A stretch of 64,000 nucleotides of DNA from Undaria pinnatifida. Taxonomy: Eukaryota; Sar; Phaeophyceae; Laminariales; Alariaceae. Shown one piece after another: positions 11,632-20,954 of this stretch (the first letter of the stretch is position 1; each line of letters begins with the position of its first letter). The position numbers were made by a program, and so were the translations under genes. The notes under the pieces were generated by a model, which saw only the letters and a program-made list of their open reading frames with translations, searched no databases and was not told the origin of the DNA. The DNA lies in NCBI GenBank assembly GCA_012845835.1, contig JABAKD010000023.1, positions 18,772,691-18,836,690 on the forward strand, read 5' to 3'.

Positions 11632-11699
11632 GCCCAGTTTTGGTCTATTATTGTGCTTTCTCTACTTGCAGTATGTTACGATATAGGAGACTATATATA

Positions 11700-12310
11700 C
11701 CAGGTCTCTACACGAACTATGTACTAACTTTTTTATTTCATGTCTAAATCTGGTTTTTGCATAGGTATGATAAAAAAAGGTTAATCGTGTTGTTCAATGT
11801 CTATATGCTCGTATCTTGTTTGTGCTTTGGTACAGTAGCGGCTACGGTCTAAATTTTCAAGATAAAGTACTGATTTAAGAGTCAAACTGGCATGTCACGA
11901 CCAGAATCGATTTAAAAGAGATGGTTTTATTTCGGAGATTTTCTCTCAAGTCGGACTTTTCTGGAAGATCCGCGCAGCCATCACACACGTCAACAGACGA
12001 ACACGCACACCCACACAACTGCAGACACCATGCGAGAATAGAGCACAGGAAAATAACATGTGGACAAATGCTTGATACTTTTATCCCCGTGTTGTCACAC
12101 GAAATGCGACTTCTTTCCCAGCGCGGATACCAAGAGTGTACCGCGTGCTAGAGGTGGGTCCATGTTGCTCGGCAACCAACAGACTGAACGGCAGTGACTT
12201 GAGCCATCTAAATATGCGCACGCGGACTTCGTTGTGTGACATGAATAATACGCTCTCTATAAACTGTGCGGCAGTTAGTTGGGACGAGAGCGTCCATCTT
12301 CCATGGCCGC
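11700..12310. other. No gene recognised; two stray minisatellite units
   Basis: Between 11738 and 11835 are about 1.5 units of the same ~60-bp motif (TTTCATGTCTAAATCTGGTT) that forms the array at 12449-12730. The rest shows only short frames without motif. Confidence 0.45.
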
Positions 12311-12362
12311 CCGTATTGGCTACGATATACGAGAATATTCTCCTATATCGTAACCAATACGG
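12311..12362. repeat. 52-bp near-perfect palindrome
   Basis: Arms of about 25 bp, CCGTATTGGCTACGATATAC and its near-exact reverse complement, meet around GAGAATATTCTC with only about two mismatched pairs. It could extrude as a cruciform or be a tiny inverted-repeat element. Confidence 0.85.
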
Positions 12363-12448
12363 TATAACAGAAGTCCCGATTTAAGAGAAAAATACCTGGT
12401 TGGAACCTTCCTCTCTTGAACCGTAGGCGCTACTGTATGAGAAAAAAA

Positions 12449-12730
12449 GGGTGGTTGAGTTTTTTCATATCTATCCGATTGGGTTTTGCTATGGGTAAAA
12501 CGAAAAATGGGTCATTAAGTTATTTCGTGTCTAAATTTGGTTTGTACACTAGTATGGGGGGGAAAAACTTGTTAGTTGAGTTATTTCATGTCTATATCCA
12601 GTTTGTGGCTTGTTATGGGGAAACAAAAATGGTTCATTGAATCAGTAGGAGTCTAAATTGGGTTTATATTTGGGTATAGAAAACAAACTGGTTAGTTCTG
12701 TTGTTTCATGTCTATTCCCGCTTGTGCTGT
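12449..12730. repeat. ~60-bp minisatellite, about five units
   Basis: The phrase TTTCATGTCTA (variants TTTCATATCTA, TTTCGTGTCTA) or its equivalent recurs near 12464, 12523, 12583, 12645 and 12704, spacing 59-62 bp. Each unit also has a GGTTTGT--TATGGG stretch and an A-rich stretch. Earlier stray units sit at 11738-11835. Confidence 0.75.
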
Positions 12731-12814
12731 CTGTACATTGCTTGTCTAGTGTCTGGTGGCTTGTTTCAGCGTCGTTGCCACTTGACGCCAACCCATCAAT
12801 GTGTGTGTGGGGCG

Positions 12815-13990
12815 GGTGTACTCAATTTGTGCATGGCCGTAGTCGTATGACCATAGACCCTCGCATCCCTACTATGCCGGGACGGAGCACGTCGGGTCTC
12901 ACCAACCAGACAGACATTGCTCGCACCAACGCGAAGCGCCGTGAGGTGTTCGGCGAGTCGCATGAAAGGTGAACTGTGTTCTTTCAAGAACCGCTCGTAA
13001 GACGGACTTGGGCACCTTGTGCCTGCCTTTTCTGCTTGTAGTTGACAGCGCCAATGATTTAATTTTTGTTTACTGGTAAGGCCACTCCAGAGACAGCAAT
13101 GGGTATCACAATGTTTCTGCCTCGTGGGTGCCTTGCCATGTTCACACTTCGTGATGCGATCATTCCCCTTGTGCGAAGTAGGGTTCTTCACCCTGCACAT
13201 CATGATATACCTCGGTACCCATCATTGTGCGGGGGAGGTGGGTTGTACTCAATTTGTGCATGGCCGTAGTCGTATGACCATAGCCCCTCGCATCCGTACT
13301 TTGCCGGGACGGAACACGTTTGGTTTTCACCAACCAGGCAGACAGTGCTTGCACCAAGCGTGAAGCGCCGTAAGGTGTTAAGCGAGTCGCATGAAGGGTG
13401 ACCTGTGTCCTATGAAAAACCGCGCTGTAAGACGGACTTCGGCACCTTGTGCCTACTTCCTTGTTCATGGATGACATTGCCAATGAGTGACTTTTTTTTC
13501 CTGTGTGGCCACTCCGGAGACAGCAACTGGTATTACTACGTAACTGCCTCGTGGGTTCCCTACTATATTCGCACTTCGTGATGTGATCATTCCCCTCGTG
13601 CGGAGTTAGGGTTCTCCACCCTGCACCATATGGTTTACTTCATAACCATCGTGGTACCGCCAAAAAAATAACCCGCCTGGGGGGGATGTACCCAATTCGT
13701 GCATGGCCGTAGTCGTATGACCATAGACCCTCTCCCTACTATGCCGGGACGAAGCACGTCGGGATTTCACCCACCAAGCAGACATTGCTTGCACCAAGCG
13801 TGAAGCGCCGTGGATTGTGTGGCGCGTCGCATGAAGGGTGAACTGTATCCCTCCAAGAACTGCTCGTAAGACGGACTTCGGCACCTTGTGCGTACCTTCT
13901 TGTTTGTGGATGACAGCGCCAATGAATGACTTTGTTTCTGGTGTGGCCACTCCAGAGAGAGCAAGGGGTATTACTCTGTAACTGCTGCGG
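12815..13990. repeat. ~430-bp tandem repeat, 2.7 units
   Basis: GTACTCAATTTGTGCATGGC starts units near 12817, 13247 and (as GTACCCAATTCGTGCATGGC) 13687. Each unit passes through CCATAG-CCCTCGCATCC, CCAACCAGACAGACATTGCT-like and AAGACGGACTT-GGCACCTT. The third unit is cut off at a poly-G tract near 13985. A fourth copy lies 44 kb away at 57297-57730. Minus-strand frames of 107-140 codons run through the units and share KVPKSVLRAVL-like wording. The shared wording may mean that the unit came from coding sequence, but no domain is recognisable. Confidence 0.85.
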
Positions 13991-14210
13991 GGGGGGGGGG
14001 GGGGTATTTCAACAGTTTTAGGTCGCATGAATATATAGGAGCCTATTGTACGCGTGGTGCTAGGTCTAGGCGATGGTGGGGGTGGCGGGGAAGGGGGGAG
14101 TGGGGGGGACTTAGTTTGATTTGAAAACCATACAATAAGTGAACTTTAGATATTAGGTAGGGCGGCGGGGGGGGGGGTTGCGGGGGGGGATGGGGGGGGG
14201 TCAATCTGTG
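13985..14210 (+). other. G-run cluster (possible G-quadruplex region)
   Basis: Long G runs of 8 to about 18 occur near 13987-14004, 14092-14111 and 14163-14202, all on the plus strand. Four or more G4-tracts within short distance satisfy the simple pattern for quadruplex formation. Such runs are also prone to assembly error. Confidence 0.6.
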
Positions 14211-14386
14211 GGCATCTATAAACCTCTTTTGGTGGGAGGGGAATTATATTGCGTAATGGTTTCGGAACACTAAATCCAAGACAGAAATGCATGGCAGGAA
14301 CTGTTGAAAAATATACACAATGGCGTCTTGTCTCGAACTGAAAATACCAAGGGTGTGTTCGGTACGGTACCGATATTCTCGGTACC

Positions 14387-14690
14387 GGTATGGATGTCGT
14401 ACCGAACTTGTCCGGTACCGGTGTTGACGTCGTACTGAACTTGCTGAAGTGTCCGGTACTGGTATTGGAGGTGTACGGATCTTACCGAAGTGTCCGGTAT
14501 CGGTATTGATGTCATACCGAACTTACCGAAGTTTCCGGTACCGGTATTGATGTCGTACCGAACTGTCCGAAGTTTCTGGCCGAGGTATTGATTTTGTACC
14601 GAAGTTAATGATGTTCCGGTACCGGCATTGATGTCGTACCGAACTTACCGAAGCGTCCGGTACCGGTACGAAATTCTGTACTGGTACCGG
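14387..14690. repeat. 41-bp minisatellite, about eight units
   Basis: Units start with GGTATTGATGTCGTACCGAA-like sequence at about 14387, 14420, 14461, 14502, 14543, 14584 and 14624, with a decayed end at 14665. Five spacings are exactly 41 bp; one unit is 33 and one is 40. Each unit is joined by CCGGTACC, a self-complementary box, so the array is full of small palindromes. Confidence 0.9.
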
Positions 14691-14953
14691 TACCGCTACA
14701 CGCTTGAATACATATACCGGCAGTACCGGCGGTATATACCGCCGGCAAGTACCCACGTACACTCGCGCATAGGTACATAAACTGGACATAAACTGGCGGT
14801 GCACGTACAGAGCAAATCCGGTGTTGGCCGGGGGTACCTGCTGAGGTATAAAAATGAAGTGAACTAAAATTTGTTTTTATATTTTCGATATTTTTCTCGT
14901 ATTTGATCTTTGTCTTGATACGTTGTTGAAGAGGTAAGGTACCCTTTGAATTA

Positions 14954-15172
14954 TCAGGAGGGCGCCGTCTTCTCATCGATCGTTTCGACGTCCACGCCAA
15001 TCGAGTACATGAACGAGGCTTCACGCGTCCCTTCCCTATGAAAACCGGCCGGCACCATGAAACCTTCAACGTCGTTGATCGTTTCCGTCGGCAACTCGTA
15101 CACGTCTCCCGTGAGCGAGTTGTACACAGCCGCAGGCAAAATCACTGGCACGGATTTTTTTCGGCGTCCACG
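14954..15172 (-). CDS. Short exon-like open frame, unknown protein
   Basis: An open minus-strand frame of about 72 codons begins after a stop near 15175 and ends at a TGA at 14954. The only candidate start is a GTG at 15151. It reads as ordinary globular protein (VYELPTETINDVEGFMVPAG followed by an acidic end) with good third-position GC, unlike the surrounding minisatellites. It lies inside the 10.2-kb insertion, upstream (on the opposite strand) of the frame at 15202-15525. It could be an exon of an element-borne or captured gene. I do not recognise the family. Confidence 0.3.
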   Translation of the reverse strand, partial: RGRRKKSVPVILPAAVYNSLTGDVYELPTETINDVEGFMVPAGFHREGTREASFMYSIGVDVETIDEKTAPS

Positions 15173-15201
15173 TCGTTACTTTTTGCCGTCGGCGCTGGTG
15201 T

Positions 15202-15525
15202 GTGTGGGAGCTGGCAAATTTTAAAGATGACCCGCCACCAGAAGCGGTGGCATCACTGCTGGAGGCCACCTCATTCTGGGCAGTTGCGCCCTTGCTCATG
15301 CTCGCTCAGAGTCTCGGTATACCGACCGTACTGGAAGATGCTTGGGGAGAAGCCGGTCGTGACCCTCACGACGACAACAGCGGGAAGATCGGTAGCTTTG
15401 TGTCGTTTGAGTGGCGCCACGGCGGCGCTGCTCGCGCCCGTGACGGGACCGCTGCCCAGTGTGTTGAGCAGACTAAAGCCCGCCGATCGCCGGAGAAGTT
15501 GGCCGAAGAGCAGGACAATGACTAA
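15202..15525 (+). CDS. Exon-like open frame entering the right module
   Basis: 107 codons ending at TAA 15525; the apparent start is a TTG, so the frame may be entered by splicing. The first half (about residues 12-47, EAVASLLEATSFWAVAPLL and onward) is a helix-rich, alanine/leucine pattern vaguely like the end of BTB-type domains. The second half, from AGRDPHDDNSGKIGS onward, is shared with the frame at 27731-28045 (about 55% identical residues by eye, for example DGAARARD against GGAARARD). The shared part falls in the repeat module 15351-16562. This may be the coding piece of the TIR element, fused in this copy to another sequence. Confidence 0.4.
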   Translation: MWELANFKDDPPPEAVASLLEATSFWAVAPLLMLAQSLGIPTVLEDAWGEAGRDPHDDNSGKIGSFVSFEWRHGGAARARDGTAAQCVEQTKARRSPEKLAEEQDND

Positions 15526-16562
15526 CGGAAAACGAGGAGCGTCTGAAGCTCGCCACAGGAGAAAAGTTTCAAAGGAGCATGAACGACCGCGAGCAACCAG
15601 CAAGGGGCCACCGGAAACATGAGGAAAAGGGTGAGTATAAGCGAAATCAGTCCTTGCCGATATTTTCGTGTCACGCAAGGCGTCTGGGTGGGCCAAATTA
15701 CTTGGAATTTGTGCTGGAGATAGCTTTTTGCCGTACACAGCAGTATACTCTCTTCTCGTATACGGTACCGCCTTGTCCGGAAATATAATAAACTTGTTTA
15801 AAGATAGAGAAAATTGAAATTATTCTATTTCCGGACAGAGTGGTACCTTGTACCATACGTACGAATGAACCCATTTCCAACTCCCTGATTATTCCTAGTC
15901 AACTCTCACGTGTTTGTCCCCATGTTTGGGTATGAGGTCCTAAACCCTAACGCTTTGATACTTGTTTTCGCTTTTATCCCTCGCCGCCTGTGCTGTCCTT
16001 GACAACAGAACAGCCGCCAGCAGACAAGAATTGGGGACTTGACCTCATCAGCAGCTACAGCAGCTCCACCAAGTGGAGCCAGCCACTCGGGTGGGTCCAG
16101 CCGTGGGGACTCGCCTGTACCAAACTGAACCAAGCAAGCACACGAGGTGATGCTTGGCTCATTGGAACCCGAACCGAGCCGCCCCATGTAAAACGTTCTC
16201 CATTTCCCCATTGACCGCAAGGTGGAGAACTTGCAAAGAGCACGCATCCAAGGCGGATCGCGCAAATGATCTCGTCCGCAGCAATGGCGAGAGCCCGTGC
16301 AGCATCGGCACCCTCCATCTCCAAGTGCTGCTGCTGTTGCTTACTTTGTAGCTAGTTTCGTTGTGCGTTCAGCATCCCATTTTTCGCTTTTTTTCAAACA
16401 TTCCGTGGCTGAGATGCTGCAGGCTTGATTTTTGAAATATTTTCATGACTTGTACTGTAATTTTTCTTGGTCGTGATCGCGCAAAAACACGATTCATTTC
16501 ATTTCATGGCAATCACCGGACACCCATGTCACTGGTACCGGCTATGTAATGGACCTCGTTCC
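15351..16562 (+). repeat. Right module, paired with 27841-29128
   Basis: About 1.2 kb matching 27841-29128 in the same orientation at roughly 70-75% identity. It covers the shared frame, an AATATAATAA stretch near 15782 (copy two near 28318), a CCCATTTCCAACTC block near 15869, and the end GACCTCGTTCC. On the minus strand both copies also carry open frames in the second half (16324-16055 here and 28977-28570 there) with partly matching wording, but the frames do not stay in register. Confidence 0.85.
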
Positions 16563-16569
16563 TAGGGCC

Positions 16570-16760
16570 AACTGTAGAGAGCCGCGAACACACGAACAAC
16601 TGGGTGTCAACAGCCAAAAGGGGCAGTTTTCTTCCCCAGCATCATTGTAAAGGGTCAAAGCCACGAACGACAGGGGGTCAGCAGCAAAAAAGGACATTGT
16701 ATACCCCCAACAGAACTGTAATCGCTGCACATAACGATGCAGCTGCAGCACAAAAATCAG
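16570..16760. repeat. ~70-bp tandem repeat, right part of a split array
   Basis: About 2.5 units reading GCCGCGAACACACGAACA, GGGTGTCA-CAGC, AAAGGGGCAGT and TATACCCCCAACAG. These are the same phrases, in the same order, as the array at 6130-6361. The block starts within ten bases of the right end of the 10.2-kb insertion. Confidence 0.65.
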
Positions 16761-17235
16761 AAAGCCATCATAAATCCACTGCGGATATTTAAAAAATTTC
16801 ATATATGAGTGAACTGCGGAGGATCCCTCGAGCGTGTGCATGGGAGCGGGCTTTTGTTGTAGCTATCCACGGGGGGGGGGAGGAGACTATTTTATTGCTG
16901 CTGTTAAAAAAAAAAAGAGGGCCACCCTGCTCGAAGCTCTTTCGTAGAGCTGGTTTATGCTGTACTCTTCAGCTGAATGACTTGAGAAAACAAATCGGAA
17001 CAAGAAAAAAATATCTATTAAAATTCGCGTTTTTCCGGAAGAAGGGCAGAACAGAGTTGCTGGATCCTGGGCACCCTGGCACGGGCTCAGGAAGCCGTGG
17101 CGACCACAGCCTGTTCTTGATCCAGCGCTGTTGCCCGAGGCGGTCCCAGCGAAAATCGGCCTGGATTCGAATGCAAACTTGCAGGGAACAGCAGTTGGAG
17201 GTCCCGTAGAGTCCTCGTTGGATCAACGTTCTTCG
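16761..17235. other. No gene recognised
   Basis: Short frames on both strands, a G run near 16871 and an A run near 16906. Nothing with a motif or a repeat partner. Confidence 0.4.
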
Positions 17236-17610
17236 TCAAAATCCGGTCCTAAGGCGCTTTGCATGACAGAGCAGAGCTCGGGTTGAACCGCTGGCTCCAT
17301 GGCTCATCCGGAGAAGCAGGGAACAGCAGTGGTCGTGAGGGGTGTGCTGGCGGAGCTTGGGGCATATCGGCCATCTTGAGTGTCGAGGAGGATTACTAGT
17401 ATTGAAAATGCGTGTTGTGGCTGGAAGCAGCACCAAAGGCCATCTTGAGTTCCTCGGAGCAAGCCGCCTAAATGAAGTGTCTTGTTCGCGGAGTCCTAGG
17501 GTGTCGTTTATGTTTCGCGCGCGCGGCGACCACCAGGAGCCCCCTGCTGTCTCCCTGTCGTAGTGGTCGCCGATGAAAGGGGAACAGAACCCAATCCGCT
17601 GAGTTGCCAT
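17236..17610 (-). CDS. ATG-started 124-codon open frame, unknown
   Basis: Starts at ATG 17610 and ends at TGA 17236, with good third-position GC and no long low-complexity stretch. It contains an internal near-repeat (RNSRWPLV and RHSRWPIC). However, its first part overlaps a dispersed repeat shared with 48980-49085, where the matching wording is in a different frame, which weakens the coding case. No domain recognised. Confidence 0.25.
   Translation of the reverse strand: MATQRIGFCSPFIGDHYDRETAGGSWWSPRARNINDTLGLREQDTSFRRLAPRNSRWPLVLLPATTRIFNTSNPPRHSRWPICPKLRQHTPHDHCCSLLLRMSHGASGSTRALLCHAKRLRTGF
17468..17590 (-). repeat. Dispersed ~110-bp repeat, partner at 48980-49085
   Basis: The plus-strand phrases GGCGACCACCAGGAG, CTGTCTCCCTG and GTGGTCGCCG recur near 49020-49065 as GGCGACCAACAGGAG, CATCTCCCTG and GTGGTCGCCG, same orientation and spacing. 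Confidence 0.55.
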
Positions 17611-18890
17611 CCGAGGAAAGCAAGGGCTGATCCGCGAGAACAGAAAAAAAGCTTGCTAAAAACAAAAAACCTAAATCTAGCATATCACAAGAGGGAGCCT
17701 ACTAGTCTTAGTTCCGCCAAATGACGCCATTTGTTACGGTATCGGGGTGAGGCGCAATAATCCTCACAGGTCGGCCAAGTAATTATTTTGGTGTTACTTG
17801 TTTCATACCTGGTAGCTCAGAAGCGGAAGATAAGCAGCTTATTATTATTCCCTCAGGATCGTGATGGCGAACTGATCGAAGGGGGCAAGAAGAGGATAGC
17901 GTTTAAACATTTTTTCGGCCGATGTTCTAATGTTCCAATCAGATGAAATTATATAGTTTTTTTGTATGGCTGAAATATATTGCGCGATAGTGTTCGCTAG
18001 AAGTTCCGCCGCGCTCGGGGAGTGCTCCCCGGTCCCCTTTCCCATGCTTTTCTGGTTTTATCGCGTTCAACACCCGGTGTTACGATATTCGCCAACTCGA
18101 GGCTAGAGCAAAGCACAGCAAAGCGAGCTTTGCTTACGCGATTGGCGACGGCCGTGATGAAGAAACGAGACACACGAGTTCAGCCTCGAACGTAGTTGGA
18201 ATGCATGCATCCTGCTGGATGTTTGGGTGCTTGGCGGGCGCTCACGACGAAGAGAAGCTGGGGTACTTGGATGCTTGGAGGGCGCCTACTGTTGAACCAA
18301 GATGATATTGAGAAGGTACGTATCATATACTGGTTCCATGGTAATGGACGGGGCGTAGGCAGACAGGTATATGCTCTCTTGCTGCGTAGAGGAAACGTAT
18401 ACAAGAAGGGTCCAACAAGGCTGTTGGCACTTTCGCTGAAGCCGTCATAGCATCGAACCTTGTGGTTCTGGCTGCCTCTACTGGTGCGCGGCTGGGACGA
18501 AGCCAACATGAAATTCGCGATGCCTGGGGTGAGAGATGGCGGTTTTATATTGAGGTTGTGCTGGACAATAGTAATTGCGAACCCAAGGCAGTTCGCGGTA
18601 CGACGCAAATGCAAAGGCGCGCCATGACGTGTAGGACCTACACGTGGTGTGGTCTATTCGCAGGATTGTACGGTGCGGTGCAGTTTGGTGTGGTGCGATG
18701 CTCTGCGGTGCGGTGCCGGGCAATGAAGCAGCTACGGTCCGGGGCTGTTAGGTTGGACCGCGCTGCACCTCGCTGCAACTCAAAGCCGCTGCACGCGCGC
18801 ACTTAAGAGCAACACACACCCGTATTAAAAACGCTTACAAACGCAAGAAAGCGCACAGCAAATAGAACTAGAAGTCAGATGCGTTCACAG
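17611..18890. other. No confident gene; CGGTGC-rich stretch
   Basis: Open frames of 60-144 codons overlap on both strands between 18180 and 18806 without motifs. At 18660-18790 the sequence is built of repeated GGTGCGGTGC/GCTGCAC words, a low-complexity tract rather than coding. A similar GC/AGC-word tract occurs at 44560-44750. Confidence 0.4.
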
Positions 18891-19028
18891 CAGATGTCCA
18901 CCACCCTTGCATCGTACAAGTACAACAGTACGTACGTGCTTTGTGTGCTTGTGCTTCCGACTGACGTTGCTTGTGCTGCCGGCTAAGTCCCCTACCACTC
19001 CCCCTTTCCAACCTGACGCTCCTTTCAG

Positions 19029-19262
19029 ATGATCAACCGAGAGGCTGCGGAGGTGCACCCGAAATTCCAGACGTTGGGTAGGAGTGCAGACCTTTTCAAA
19101 GGAGTCGAGATGGCCCCGAGTCGGGATGACTTCCCGATCCTGCCCGGGTACCGAACACACTCCGTTACAAGCGTGGCGCCAGAAGGTGGGCTATATCGCT
19201 ACACATTACGGCAGACGGCAGCAAGCTGTACTATAAAAGAACTCCTTGCGAAACTACTCTGA
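19029..19262 (+). CDS. Candidate terminal exon, unknown protein
   Basis: A clear 3' splice-site context (pyrimidine-rich run and TTTCAG ending at 19028) leads straight into a frame of 77 codons ending at TGA 19262. The first codon is ATG, so it could also be a start. Codon third positions are strongly G/C. The peptide (for example REAAEVHPKFQTLGRSADLF then APSRDDFPILPGYRTHSV) is compositionally normal, with no repeats. I do not recognise the family. Upstream exons are not obvious. It is one of the better host-gene exon candidates in the window. Confidence 0.45.
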   Translation: MINREAAEVHPKFQTLGRSADLFKGVEMAPSRDDFPILPGYRTHSVTSVAPEGGLYRYTLRQTAASCTIKELLAKLL

Positions 19263-19264
19263 CG

Positions 19265-20920
19265 TCATGTTGGAGGTGCCCTAATCGTAGTGTCGCTTGT
19301 GTAGCCGACCTTTATCTTCTAACCTGGTGTTGCTGCTGCTGTTTGGTGTTTATATGCAGTTTCAAGTACAGCGGTTACACCCGTGTTCGCGTACCGCTAC
19401 TGTTGCTGCTGTTAGTTTGGTGTTCCGCTTGATGGGGTCTCGTCGTACGTGACCCCTACATTGAAGAGGAATGCGCGGTGAAAATAACTTGACTTGGTAT
19501 AATCATCACCGGGGCGTGGTTCTGTAGAGTGGTATCGAGGGCCCCCGGCGATAACAGGAGAGATAGGCGACGCCTGAGTTTCAAGGAGGTGCGCCAAAAT
19601 TCACAGGGCTTCATGGGGTTGATATCGACGGGTCTTGGAACGAAGATGTATATGAGTGCTTAAGGCGCAACATCAGTTGGTGGTTGGGCCGCCGCCGCGT
19701 TAGGTCCAACTCGGTGGACCTCGTTCTAGGGGCGTCTAGGGGGAAACTTTGCACCTCCTCCGTATTGGTAGCCTGGTGGCCGTTGCATATTACGCTTGCA
19801 GTTGATATGCAGTTGTGTCAGTGTCGATTGCACCTCATTCAACCTGTTTACTGCTCCTGTTGTTTCGTCGCTTGCGCTGTTTTGCCCTTCTCGCTGCTGC
19901 TGTGTTTGGTTGTTTACTGCTGCTGCTCCCCGCCATGCGTACTGCTATACCGTATGATCTTTGCTTTCTCAGGGGGGACCTTGAACATGGCGAATCTGCT
20001 ACTGACGTGTCTCGACTACTGGCTAGCATGTCCAGTGTGATCCCCGTACACGTTTGCGCTGGTGGACGGCAGTGTTGATGGTGCAACTTGCGTAACAATT
20101 AGTTGCAGAACGGCACAGCACTGCGTCGTTTTGGTGCTGCTCCAGTCCGAGCCCTTTGGTTTAGCTCGCCCTGGTAGGACGTACACCTTCTCGGCTTGGG
20201 AATGGACGGTGCATGTTGCTTGATGGCTCTGCCCGGGAACGTCGAGCGTCAGTCGTTTGAAATTTGTATTTTAGCATAATAAACGTGAAGAAGTACACAT
20301 GACTGCGAACGCGGAATGCCAGATATTAGATGCTGTTGAATCACACACAGAAGCAGGGCGGTTCATTGACGGCTACATCTGCTGTAGGAGGGCGTTTGGC
20401 TCGGGTGTTCGTCTGACGAAAGAAACCGCATCGTTCGTTCGCGTGCCTGCATTATTTTAAGATTTCTAAGGCTGTCCCCGTTTACCTGGCAATCAGTCAC
20501 ATGCAGGTCATCAAGAGACCCAAAAAAGTGGGCGGCCAGGGAAAAGGAACACACACATAAAAAAGCGGAAGCGATTAGTATGGTATATTATACTTGGTTG
20601 TAGCGTGTATTGCCATGTGTTGTGCCTGGTGTATCAGCGTATACTGTGCCTGGTGTTAAAGCCATAAAATATGAGTCTTGGCCTAAAAAAGCGCGAACAC
20701 ATTCCTTAAATATGTGATTTTGTAATATGAAAAAGAAATGGGCAAAAAAAGACAAATCTGCAACAGGAGACTTGCGACAAAGAAAAAGACAAATCTGCAT
20801 ACTATATCTAGTATAACAACTGACGGAAACAGTGGCAAAAAAAGAGGCACGAGGGTCTCCGTGGCTCGAACCATTGATGTGGGTGCTTATTGGACCCAAA
20901 TTAAGGTAGTGGCCCGCACA
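19265..20920. other. No gene recognised
   Basis: TGCTG-rich patches near 19330-19410 and 19850-19930, and short frames on both strands. At 19717-19731 a GGACCTCGTTCTAG string resembles the right end of the TIR element but lacks one base and has no matching neighbourhood. Confidence 0.4.
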
Positions 20921-20929
20921 ATTTGATGT

Positions 20930-20954
20930 GTACTCCCCAGAATTTGGGGAGTAC
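20930..20954. repeat. 25-bp stem-loop palindrome
   Basis: GTACTCCCCA and TGGGGAGTAC form a perfect 10-bp stem around a 5-base loop. The surrounding 20900-21140 has a TATAAAA-like box near 21069, so this might be part of a decayed promoter or repeat end. Confidence 0.7.

Larger units (their letters stand above)
6860..11690 (-). mobile_element. Decayed APE-type LINE (non-LTR retrotransposon)
   Basis: Read on the minus strand, pieces of a LINE occur in the expected order. Near 11.63-10.92 kb are frames that may be ORF1. Near 9.6 kb is an endonuclease end with the VGSTDH motif. From about 8.8 to 7.4 kb is a reverse transcriptase with NKKAAGADKIV, QGCTLSPNLFKVYIN and FADD. Near 7.15 kb is a C-terminal cysteine motif MCPCG followed by a charged helix. 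The reading frame changes many times and in-frame stops are common, so it cannot be active. From memory the C-terminal part resembles a LINE family widespread in marine animals; this is unchecked. Confidence 0.85.
6368..16562 (+). mobile_element. 10.2-kb insertion bounded by 14-bp inverted repeats and TA
   Basis: The left end reads GGAACGAGGTCCAT from 6368. The right end, read on the minus strand from 16562, is the same 14 bases. Both ends abut TA (6366-6367 and 16563-16564), as expected for a TA target-site duplication of the Tc1/mariner kind. The flanks on both sides are units of one ~70-bp tandem array. The outer modules (6368-6805 and 15351-16562) match the two modules of a compact element at 27273-29128 in order and orientation. 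The interior holds a decayed LINE, several tandem repeats and two small open frames. No transposase domain is recognisable. The right boundary could lie a few bases further out, because TAGGGCCA follows it in both copies. Confidence 0.6.

Noticed and set aside
19717-19731. A further right end of the TIR element (GGACCTCGTTCTAG)
   Set aside because: One base is missing and the sequence upstream does not match the right module.
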